Assembly (NCBI GenBank): GCA_965369805.1
Contig: CBDURG010000068.1
Span: 1 to 10,961 of the forward strand
DNA length: 10,961 bases
Source: JAGLRQ01 sp965369805
Lineage (GTDB): Bacteria; Auribacterota; UBA6266
Direction: 5' to 3'
Every line of letters begins with the position of its first letter. The stretch's first letter is position 1. Positions 1-6,809 of this stretch are shown here, one piece after another. Made by a program: the position numbers and the translations under genes. The notes under the pieces are model-generated. The model ran no database searches and was not told the origin of the DNA. It saw only the letters and a list, made by a program, of their open reading frames with translations.

Positions 1-30
1 TCAAGAACAGACGATTAGAAAAAGAATAGC

Positions 31-59
31 AGTCTAGCACATAAAATATCCATTGTCAA
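31..59 (-). promoter_or_regulatory. Sigma70-type promoter of the next unit, beyond the left edge
   Basis: On the minus strand there is TTGACA (59-54), a 17-bp spacer, and TAGACT (36-31) preceded by an extended -10 TG (39-38). It matches the promoter at 10858-10886 at 24 of 30 positions over the aligned block and points away from the window. It lies 49 bp past the stop of the 109-2343 gene. No terminator is visible between them. Confidence 0.6.
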
Positions 60-108
60 GATTTGCACAAATGGGGCACCAATGGCCAATCACATTTAGA
101 AATGACCA

Positions 109-2343
109 TTAATAATATACCAGGACTCTCCTGGCTGTCGATGGGATATTTATTCTTTTTTCTTCAAAATTCTCCCATTTTTTTCCATCTATTTTAACAG
201 ATTTTATATCCTTTTTAAGAGGTGATACTAAAATATATCCTTCCGGAGGAACTCTTTCGAAATCCAATACCAGTTCTATAAATTTCTCGTTTAAATGGCT
301 CTCAAGGCAAAAATTCGCCTCCCCGCCAAAATGAGTAGAAGCTTTTTTTACCTCTATTATCTTACCATCCTCCAGCCAGCTTTCAGGCACACAGGATAAA
401 AGAACAAGCTTTCCCTTCTCTTCCCTTAGGAGCATATCTCTTAATGTAAGGACATAATGCGCCGCGGACCAACCATGCGGAATATCACACACCACACCAT
501 AGCCTATCTCTCTAAATCCCTGTTCATTAAGGCGGGTATTCATTGCCTCCATCCAGCCGCCCGGACAAGATTGATGTTTAATACTCCATTCCATATTTTT
601 CAAAGTTACATCTTCCATCTTTAGAAAAAGAGGGGCATGCGCCAGCATAACATTGTAACCCCAGAAGTATTCTTCATATTCTACGTACCACCCGCCGTCA
701 TAATTTGAAAACTGTCCACTCTTTTTCCAGTAATCTTGATACGACTGTTTAAGCAAATCCAACGGAACAGGTATTCCCAAACCCAAGCCCGGAAAAAGTG
801 CCGGGCGGTGAGCCCATGCCATCTGTGTCTCACCCAAAATACGGTGTTCATTATCTACAACCCTTTCGTCCGGCGGCCAGTAATCGGCAAAAGCAGGTAT
901 ATAGGAAACTTCCTCCCGCTTCATGACTTTCTTAAAACTGTTAATAAGACATTCAAGAAAATCCTTATACTCACCGGTAAGCCATGTAACATCATCTTCT
1001 TCTTTTAAAACTTTAGCTGATTCAAGTGCTGCTTTAATCCCGATAATCCCCCACCAGTTATCAACATACAGATGAGCTTTCCTGGTAAAATTATCCTGGC
1101 TTACACTCTCGGGAAGCAACCCGTAAACAGGCCCGCCTTTCAAGTCATCCGTCAACTGTTTAGCTCGCAAAGATTTGAGCCTTTTACAATCCCGAAGCAT
1201 TTGAGGGTATTTTTCTCCCAACCATTTCTTATCTCCGGTAATACGATAATATTCATAAAAAGCGTAAATGCTGCCGCCAAGTCCATCTATATATGGATCA
1301 TCGTCCTTATAATCAAAATATGAAAGTGCCCCTTTTGTAATTTCGCTCAGGCCAACCTTATTTAGCGCGTCTGCCATTTCCACCGAATCATGGAGGGTAA
1401 AGCCATCATAAAAATAAGGCCCCGGCCAAAGTTCTTTTCCCGTCATATTCATTAAAATATAATATATTGAAGAATATAAACAGTTCGAATATTCTTTATC
1501 AGGCAAGTTTAATTCTAAAGGAATTCGTTCCTGCCAATATTTTTTTACACTTTTGAGATTAGAAGTTAAGTCAAAATCTTTTATTATATTCATCGGATCA
1601 CTATTATCTTCTTCGATTCCGGAAGGCACCGCAAAATCATAGGTTTCCTCTTCCCCCGGCTTTAATATAAACCTATAAACAGCCGCGCCGCTGGCATACC
1701 CGAGTTCATCTGTTACCTTTTTATCCAAGGGCAATAATCCACCTTTCGCAAATTCCCAAATATCTCCGTCCTTAAAAGTGCTGGCGCCAAAATCATCCGG
1801 CCTTTTCTTTAAGCACAACCCCACCTTTTTATTTACTCTTATAAAACTATTGCCATCACACTCTATTTCTTTAACACCTTGTACATCTCTTCTCCTTGAA
1901 AGCCCGGAATGGCGGATAACCGCGAAGAGAGATAATTTTCTCTCTTTATCTCCTTTATTTTTAATGGACGTTCTCGCGAAATTTATCAAACTCTCACCAG
2001 TCTTAATTTCATTGGCAAAAACAGTTGTTGTCACTTCTATATCCGACTTCTCCCATTTTGCTATCGATATGGGCAATCTTCCATTTTCCAGATCCCAGCG
2101 CGTTTCAAACAACTCAGGAGTGTATAGTTCTTCTTCGTCATGATTATAAACCCAAAAAGTAATCAGGTGGGGGTGAGGATCAGGAGCAAAAGAACCGTCT
2201 CTGCCCACAATCGTTTTACATTTAGAGCCCTCTGCCCCTACAAGTCCGCGTATTTCATCAAAAGTATTCCATACAGGACATCTTCTCTGCTCTTTAAGAT
2301 ATTTGGGAATATCTTCTTTTTTAATGTTATCCATAGCAAGCAT
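109..2343 (-). CDS. Cytoplasmic (alpha/alpha)6-barrel glycoside hydrolase-like protein, signal-less paralogue of the 3047-6625 product
   Basis: 744 residues, last gene of the unit. Residues about 20-270 are beta-rich and match the sandwich domain of the large upstream protein (LENGRLPISIAKW here against LEKGYLPIPAVEW there). Residues about 280-640 are helical, like (alpha/alpha)6 barrels of GH15/GH63-type enzymes, and about 645-744 form a C-terminal beta domain. Paired landmarks with the paralogue are YDGFTLHDS (312-320) against YDKSWIRDG, GLLPESVSQ (408-416) against GILPDSISH, VDNWW (427-431) against WDNFW, GWMEAM (596-601) against QWAEVI, and PHGW (622-625) against PHTW. The two acidic residues at the usual catalytic positions, D319 and E599, are kept, but WIRDG is altered to TLHDS. 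There is no signal peptide, binding module or membrane segment, so a cytoplasmic location is inferred. The first ATG is preferred because AAGGAG lies 12 nt upstream; the ATG three codons later would be 21 nt away. Substrate and activity are unknown; it could also be a non-catalytic homologue. Confidence 0.8.
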   Translation of the reverse strand: MLAMDNIKKEDIPKYLKEQRRCPVWNTFDEIRGLVGAEGSKCKTIVGRDGSFAPDPHPHLITFWVYNHDEEELYTPELFETRWDLENGRLPISIAKWEKSDIEVTTTVFANEIKTGESLINFARTSIKNKGDKERKLSLFAVIRHSGLSRRRDVQGVKEIECDGNSFIRVNKKVGLCLKKRPDDFGASTFKDGDIWEFAKGGLLPLDKKVTDELGYASGAAVYRFILKPGEEETYDFAVPSGIEEDNSDPMNIIKDFDLTSNLKSVKKYWQERIPLELNLPDKEYSNCLYSSIYYILMNMTGKELWPGPYFYDGFTLHDSVEMADALNKVGLSEITKGALSYFDYKDDDPYIDGLGGSIYAFYEYYRITGDKKWLGEKYPQMLRDCKRLKSLRAKQLTDDLKGGPVYGLLPESVSQDNFTRKAHLYVDNWWGIIGIKAALESAKVLKEEDDVTWLTGEYKDFLECLINSFKKVMKREEVSYIPAFADYWPPDERVVDNEHRILGETQMAWAHRPALFPGLGLGIPVPLDLLKQSYQDYWKKSGQFSNYDGGWYVEYEEYFWGYNVMLAHAPLFLKMEDVTLKNMEWSIKHQSCPGGWMEAMNTRLNEQGFREIGYGVVCDIPHGWSAAHYVLTLRDMLLREEKGKLVLLSCVPESWLEDGKIIEVKKASTHFGGEANFCLESHLNEKFIELVLDFERVPPEGYILVSPLKKDIKSVKIDGKKWENFEEKRINIPSTARRVLVYY

Positions 2344-2355
2344 AACTTTTTGAAA

Positions 2356-2361
2356 CTCCTT
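2356..2361 (-). promoter_or_regulatory. Ribosome binding site of the 109-2343 gene
   Basis: AAGGAG on the minus strand, 12 nt before the ATG at 2343. The spacing is longer than ideal, which favours the first ATG over the in-frame ATG at 2334. Confidence 0.6.
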
Positions 2362-2392
2362 TCTGATTTTCTTCTTCGATTATTTAAGAAGG

Positions 2393-2431
2393 TTATAATA
2401 AAAGAGCCGGAGTAATTGTAACAACTCCGGC
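2393..2431 (-). terminator. Terminator-like hairpin inside the last codons of the small secreted protein gene
   Basis: On the minus strand GCCGGAGT (2431-2424) pairs perfectly with ACTCCGGC (2413-2406) around a 10-nt loop, and is followed at once by the T-rich run TCTTTTATTATAA, whose last three bases are the TAA stop. The pattern is that of an intrinsic terminator or attenuator in the direction of transcription, but the T-run is interrupted. It would reduce read-through into the 109-2343 gene. The opposite direction has no T-tract after the stem. Activity is inferred. Confidence 0.45.
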
Positions 2432-3013
2432 ATCAAAAAAAACATATTTACTTCCTTTAGGCATATCCTCACTCATACAAAAAACAGCTACACTAACTGT
2501 CCCCTCCGGTACAAGGCCTTTAACTGTATACTTCAACCATTGTCCCATATTCTTGTCTTTGCAAATTCCACTTCGCAAAGAAGCTAACGGTTTACCCTTA
2601 AACCCCAATCGCCTGTCATAGTCAAAAAAATCAATTTTTAAGCCGGCTTTGCCCCTATAACCTTCTTCAATCATCAATCGCATTTCAAAAGTAAATGTAT
2701 CTCCCTGAATAACAGGAAATAAACTTTGCGGGTTACCTGGATCAAGTAGAACTTGAAAAATACGTCCCCAGCTGTCATCATAGGCCCATTCTAAATCATT
2801 GCCTATACCAAATGCCCAGTTCCCTTTATAAGCATGCCAGGGCTGGGGCCAAATATAAGTAGCAATCCCTTCTGCCGTCCAAGAATCAAAATGGTTTTCT
2901 CCATCTTCAAAACTTGGATTCAGCAATAGATTATCTTCTTGAGCAATGGTTAATTCTATATTAAATAAGTTTATTAAAAAAAGTGAACACAGGAAAAAAC
3001 ATACCTTTTTCAT
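2393..3013 (-). CDS. Small secreted carbohydrate-binding-like protein (CBM4/9-type beta-sandwich), paralogue of 10178-10786
   Basis: 206 residues. The N-terminus is a signal peptide: KK, a hydrophobic stretch to about residue 20, and a likely type I cleavage after TIA (about residue 24). The mature protein opens with NLLLNPSFEDGE, the characteristic start of CBM4/9/22-type carbohydrate-binding modules, and the single domain fills the protein. It matches the first gene of the unit along its whole length: GIGNDLEWAYDDSWG against GVGNDADWAKDSAWG, FFDYDRRLG against FFDSDRRMG, and PEGTVSVAV against PEGTVSIVV. No anchor, sorting signal or catalytic domain is visible. The likely job is soluble, extracytoplasmic sugar binding, but no ligand residues can be assigned. 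GAGG sits 6 nt before the ATG. It lies 33 bp after the large hydrolase-like gene and 49 bp before the signal-less hydrolase-like gene. The last residues (PALLL) are encoded by a terminator-like hairpin and extend beyond the end of the paralogue. Confidence 0.8.
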   Translation of the reverse strand: MKKVCFFLCSLFLINLFNIELTIAQEDNLLLNPSFEDGENHFDSWTAEGIATYIWPQPWHAYKGNWAFGIGNDLEWAYDDSWGRIFQVLLDPGNPQSLFPVIQGDTFTFEMRLMIEEGYRGKAGLKIDFFDYDRRLGFKGKPLASLRSGICKDKNMGQWLKYTVKGLVPEGTVSVAVFCMSEDMPKGSKYVFFDAGVVTITPALLL

Positions 3014-3046
3014 TTATTGCCTCATCTACCTCTTTATTATTTTACT

Positions 3047-6000
3047 TTAATCTTTATAAAAAACATTTATTTCAGCCGGCAATTTATAAAACACCACCTC
3101 ACCCTCTGAAAAAACATCAGATATTCCTTCAACAACCGTTACCTCTTTGACTTTAGCGGCCAACGGTATTTTAAAGACAAAACCGCCCGGCGGCGAGGTT
3201 GCGTCCCCTTCAAATTTAGCCCTTAAAATATTCTCCTCTTTTTCAATACTATAATTTATGTTCCCATAATATGTCGGCATATTTTTTATTGAGATACCAT
3301 CTTTTAACCAATTTTTATCCACGCCGTGAGCTAAAATCAATCTATTATTTAATTCATAAACAAATAAACTCCTTACGGCATTCAAGTATTCGGCCCCAAC
3401 CCAGGTATGAGGCATATCGCCAAGATAGAAAGGAGCTCGGTAGTCACTGTCGATTACTTCCGCCCATTGATTCCAGCTGGCAGGTTGACGATACTTTAAC
3501 AAAAATCTCAATAAAGTAAGCGCTCTTGATTTCTGTCCCATATAAATAAAAGCCGTGGCGGTTCTCAGTTCGTAAGGCCCAAAAATACATCTTGCTGTAG
3601 AAGCCATTCTTCTGCGCAAATTAATATAATATTTATTAAAGGTATTTTCTAATTGGGGTTGAGGCAAATTCTCCAGTTCCTCACAATATATTACGGCAAT
3701 AGCTGTAGCTGTAGCATCATGGTCACCCTTTTCAACACACCCGGGAATATAATTGATTTTCTTCTGTTCCATCACCAGTTTTAGCGATTCATAAAAAGAT
3801 TTTTTAAGACCTTGATATTCACCTTCGGCCCATCTGGATAAATCATCTCTGCCTAATATCTTTGCAATCTCTTTCCCCGCTTTCCAGCCTTCTAATGCCC
3901 AGAAATTATCCCAATAAGAATGAACAGGAGGAACATACCCCTCATGGCTGATAGAATCCGGCAATATCCCATAAAAGACCCTCTTTTCGGGTGTCTGCTT
4001 ATATTCAGGAGTAAGCCTTTGGTTCCTTAAATAAACCAGATATTCCAACGCTTTAATAACATTTGGCAGCTTACCCTCCAGCCACTCCTTATCTTTAGAA
4101 AAAAGATAATATTGCAAAATAGTGAAAACAAATTCTCCCTGGCTATCATATTCATCCACTGGCTCAGGGCCTTCCACTGGCCGTACTATTGGAGGAATCT
4201 CCCCTGTTTCATATTGATAAGAGGTATACCAATCAATAAATTTCTTCATTTCGTCGGTAAACCCCAGCTTTAACAGAATAGATCCAACAATCCCGCCGTC
4301 CCGTATCCAGGATTTATCATAATTCCTCGAACCCGGCTGAAAACCAAAACTGTCCCTGGTTATCAGGTTATAGGCGATGTTAGACTTAAAAGTATTTATT
4401 ATATCAACCTCGGGAATATCTATTTCAACCCTGTTTACTTCGGCCTCCCAGAAAGTGATAGTTTCCTTAAGCATTCTCCTAAACTTTGCCCTCGCCTTGC
4501 CTGATCTTTTCCTTGCTTTCAAATCCGGCTCTTTATCATGAAGCGGAATAGCTACAAAAAATTCTTTAGAAGCCTCAGGTTTCAAGTCAAAACTATACTC
4601 TATGGCCGCCGAAGCATCCCAGTCAGCAGAATCCCAGTTGGCATTATTCGATAAATCCTTTTTAGGCGGCAATTCCCCATTTTCTATTATATTAACAATA
4701 TCTCCCTCAGGAAGATTATCAACATGCACTAACCCCGGCTGCACCCCAAATCTTTCCGGTTTTACTAAGGGAAAAATCTTATATTTATCATTAATTTCAA
4801 TGACATGGTTTTTATACTGGATGTTATAAATAGGAGAAAATCCGCCAATATACTGCCAGGGCGGGTATACCTGAAACGGACGGATAGTTAGAAACAGTTT
4901 GCCGCTGATTTTTTCTTTTCGATCATTTCTAATTCTATAGCGTGCGTATACAATTGATTCTTCCGGTTTACCATAAGCAAACAGTTTCACCTCCATAATA
5001 ACATTTTTATAGTCCCACTCTACAGCTGGAATAGGAAGATAACCTTTTTCAAGAGACTGGGTTACTCTGGCATCTTCCCTGGTAACAAGCTTACCGTCCA
5101 AATATAAAAACGGCATAATGCTAAAACCCTTCTTATGAGGCTCTATAGTTCCGTCTTCACACAGAAGGGCTTCCTTATCATCGTCAGAAACACCAACTAT
5201 TGTCCAGTAGGCTTGTTCTTTGGTCAACCACCTGGGATAATATCCCGGCGGGGATTCTTGCGCGGCTATCTCATATTTTTTTTCTAATGCGTCATCTTCT
5301 GCCGGCGCTTTGACTTCAATTTCTTTTATGCCAAAACCTTTTCTTGTAGCGCTTTTTTCCAGCTCAATTTTAAGAAACTGAGTTTGTGTCTCTTCAAAAA
5401 ATATCTTATCTTTTCCGCCATTTCCTTTATCTGTAGTATAAATAGTAAACCACTCTTTTCCATCATCTGAAGCAGATATATCATAGGATTCAGCATAATC
5501 CTTATGCCAATGAATAAATAATCCTCCAATTTCCTTTTGCTCACGAAAATCAATTTTGAACCACTGCTTGTCTTTTGACCTGCTATGCCAGTTAGTATTT
5601 ATCCTGCCGTCTAAAGCTTTCTGTGCCTTTTTGGACCTTTTTGAAGATGAAGCCTCCGCGGAAATTTCTTCATCATCAGTCCTAACCAACACTTCACGTA
5701 AACTGTATCCATAGCGAAGAGTTCTCTTTCTCCCTAATATCTTTAGAAATCTGGCGTTTGTACTATTAAAATAAATATCATCCACTACACCATCGGAAGT
5801 CACCGTGGCATAAATCGAGTTCCAATGTTTACCGTCTTCTGAAACTAACATCTCATAAGCTTTCGCGTACGATTTTCCCCAATACAACACTACACCTGTT
5901 AATTTTCTTACTTCTCCCAAATCAATATCAAGCCACTGGGGGTCGGAAGGCTTGCTTTCCCAGAAAGTTTCCAAGTTCCCATCTACCGCGTTTTTTGGCT

Positions 6001-6625
6001 TACATTTATTGTTTTTAAAGGAAGACGATTTAGCTTCCATTTTGATATCCGAAGCTACCTTTTTAAAACCGATAAAAGACAATTCATCAATAGATACTGT
6101 CCCTTTACCGCCCTCTCCGCATGAGATAGCAAATTCAATTTTTCGAATTTCTTTTAATCCCGCGCCGCCTCCAGGGCCCCATCCAAAAGCTACATTCCTC
6201 TTGCTTAAAACTATCTTCTTCCACTCACTGGTAAACTTAAAATTTTCCCATTTTTTCCAATAAGTATCCCCTTTATCATCCATCAACTTAAACTCAAGGT
6301 TATTGTCCTGTGAATCACCTTTAATATAAAAAATAAATTTGTAATCCATAGGCAATGGAAAATTAACTTCTTTAGAAACAACAACATAGCCTTTGCGCTT
6401 GGTAAAATCAAAATCTAAACGCATGCAATTTCCCGTAAAACCCTCGCTTGGAACTAAATCAAATCCCACTCCTTCCGACTGGAACATTTTCCATTCATTT
6501 ATCTTATTAAAACCATCAAGAATCTTCTTGGGATTATTTTCCGCGTTCGCATTAATATGACATAAAGAAAGAAGTGTAAACGCCAATATTAAAATAGCCT
6601 TAATTGTTTTTCTTGGAATTTTCAT
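3047..6625 (-). CDS. Large secreted protein: CBM-like module, two F5/8 type C domains, beta-sandwich and (alpha/alpha)6 glycoside hydrolase-like core
   Basis: Counting from the upstream ATG (6643; 1198 aa): signal peptide to NANA at 31-34; a beta-sandwich resembling CBM11/CIA30-type modules at about 41-193; F5/8 type C (discoidin, CBM32-like) domains at about 198-322 and 326-445; a beta-sandwich at about 455-735; an (alpha/alpha)6 region at about 745-1095; and a C-terminal beta domain to the end. The barrel carries SWIRDG (778-783) and QWAEV (1059-1063), giving D782 and E1062 as candidate acid/base residues by analogy with GH15/GH63-like enzymes. I cannot name the GH family or substrate. The later ATG at 6625 is chosen because AAGGA lies 10 nt before it, while nothing like a Shine-Dalgarno precedes 6643. 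This gives 1192 residues starting MKIPRK, a tidier signal peptide n-region. The product is secreted or periplasmic. Its core is paralogous to the 109-2343 protein, which lacks all the binding modules. Confidence 0.82.
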   Translation of the reverse strand: MKIPRKTIKAILILAFTLLSLCHINANAENNPKKILDGFNKINEWKMFQSEGVGFDLVPSEGFTGNCMRLDFDFTKRKGYVVVSKEVNFPLPMDYKFIFYIKGDSQDNNLEFKLMDDKGDTYWKKWENFKFTSEWKKIVLSKRNVAFGWGPGGGAGLKEIRKIEFAISCGEGGKGTVSIDELSFIGFKKVASDIKMEAKSSSFKNNKCKPKNAVDGNLETFWESKPSDPQWLDIDLGEVRKLTGVVLYWGKSYAKAYEMLVSEDGKHWNSIYATVTSDGVVDDIYFNSTNARFLKILGRKRTLRYGYSLREVLVRTDDEEISAEASSSKRSKKAQKALDGRINTNWHSRSKDKQWFKIDFREQKEIGGLFIHWHKDYAESYDISASDDGKEWFTIYTTDKGNGGKDKIFFEETQTQFLKIELEKSATRKGFGIKEIEVKAPAEDDALEKKYEIAAQESPPGYYPRWLTKEQAYWTIVGVSDDDKEALLCEDGTIEPHKKGFSIMPFLYLDGKLVTREDARVTQSLEKGYLPIPAVEWDYKNVIMEVKLFAYGKPEESIVYARYRIRNDRKEKISGKLFLTIRPFQVYPPWQYIGGFSPIYNIQYKNHVIEINDKYKIFPLVKPERFGVQPGLVHVDNLPEGDIVNIIENGELPPKKDLSNNANWDSADWDASAAIEYSFDLKPEASKEFFVAIPLHDKEPDLKARKRSGKARAKFRRMLKETITFWEAEVNRVEIDIPEVDIINTFKSNIAYNLITRDSFGFQPGSRNYDKSWIRDGGIVGSILLKLGFTDEMKKFIDWYTSYQYETGEIPPIVRPVEGPEPVDEYDSQGEFVFTILQYYLFSKDKEWLEGKLPNVIKALEYLVYLRNQRLTPEYKQTPEKRVFYGILPDSISHEGYVPPVHSYWDNFWALEGWKAGKEIAKILGRDDLSRWAEGEYQGLKKSFYESLKLVMEQKKINYIPGCVEKGDHDATATAIAVIYCEELENLPQPQLENTFNKYYINLRRRMASTARCIFGPYELRTATAFIYMGQKSRALTLLRFLLKYRQPASWNQWAEVIDSDYRAPFYLGDMPHTWVGAEYLNAVRSLFVYELNNRLILAHGVDKNWLKDGISIKNMPTYYGNINYSIEKEENILRAKFEGDATSPPGGFVFKIPLAAKVKEVTVVEGISDVFSEGEVVFYKLPAEINVFYKD

Positions 6626-6635
6626 TGAAAACTTA

Positions 6636-6640
6636 TCCTT
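6636..6640 (-). promoter_or_regulatory. Ribosome binding site deciding the start of the 3047-6625 gene
   Basis: AAGGA on the minus strand, 10 nt before the ATG at 6625. The site lies inside the coding sequence if the earlier ATG at 6643 is used, and no purine-rich site precedes 6643 at normal spacing. This supports the shorter form. Confidence 0.55.
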
Positions 6641-6662
6641 CATTGTTTTAGCCCATGGATAT

Positions 6663-6707
6663 ATAGTGTTATCTGGCCCCCTCCGGAGAGGCTACGCTAC
6701 GCACTAT
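6663..6707. repeat. 45-bp segment bounded by a 6-bp inverted repeat
   Basis: ATAGTG (6663-6668) and CACTAT (6702-6707) are perfect reverse complements enclosing a GC-rich core that is unlike the AT-rich surroundings. The core contains the palindrome CTCCGGAG (6681-6688), or alternatively a CCTC/GAGG stem with loop CGGA (6680-6691), and a tandem GCTACGCTACGC (6691-6702). It sits in the leader of the 3047-6625 gene. It could be a small palindromic extragenic element or an RNA structure. No target-site duplication is seen. Confidence 0.4.
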
Positions 6708-6725
6708 CTCTTGAATCGTATATTT

Positions 6726-6760
6726 GGTTGCAGGTTCCAAGCTCTAGGTTCCAGGGAATA
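6726..6760. repeat. Degenerate 7-bp tandem repeat, consensus GGTTCCA
   Basis: Five consecutive 7-bp units in one phase: GGTTGCA (6726), GGTTCCA (6733), AGCTCTA (6740), GGTTCCA (6747) and a decayed GGGAATA (6754). Two units are identical and the others differ by one or more bases. No coding role is apparent. Confidence 0.55.
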
Positions 6761-6770
6761 TAAAATTTTT

Positions 6771-6805
6771 CCCTACACCCCACACCCTTGACCCTACACC
6801 CTTTT
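6771..6805. repeat. Degenerate 7-bp tandem repeat, consensus CCCTACA; G-quadruplex pattern on the minus strand
   Basis: Five 7-bp units: CCCTACA (6771), CCCCACA (6778), CCCTTGA (6785), CCCTACA (6792) and CCCTTTT (6799). On the minus strand, the mRNA sense of this operon, this gives five runs of three or four G separated by 3-4 nt, which fits the standard G-quadruplex pattern. It begins about 8 nt after the tandem TAA TGA stops of the GH2 gene. A structural or regulatory effect is inferred. Confidence 0.6.
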
Positions 6806-6809
6806 TTCA

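Noticed and set aside
61..72. ATTTG-CA-CAAAT palindrome next to the left promoter
   Set aside because: It is a short AT-rich palindrome with no counterpart at the matching place by the other promoter.
736..1008. Plus-strand open frame inside the 109-2343 gene
   Set aside because: It lies wholly antisense to a well-supported gene with conserved homology to its paralogue, and its product has no recognisable domain. The other plus-strand frames in the window were rejected for the same reason.
2371..2391. CTTCTT/AAGAAG inverted repeat between genes 4 and 5
   Set aside because: It is a 6-bp AT-rich stem with a 9-nt loop, too weak to call beside the stronger hairpin just upstream.
5326..5553. Minus-strand 75-codon frame
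   Set aside because: It is a shifted frame within the second F5/8 type C domain of the large protein; the real frame carries clear domain motifs.
6753..6774. AGGGAA/TTCCCT inverted repeat joining the two 7-bp repeat tracts
   Set aside because: The stem is only 6 bp with a 10-nt loop and no T-run after it in the direction of transcription; it probably arises by chance from the repeat units.
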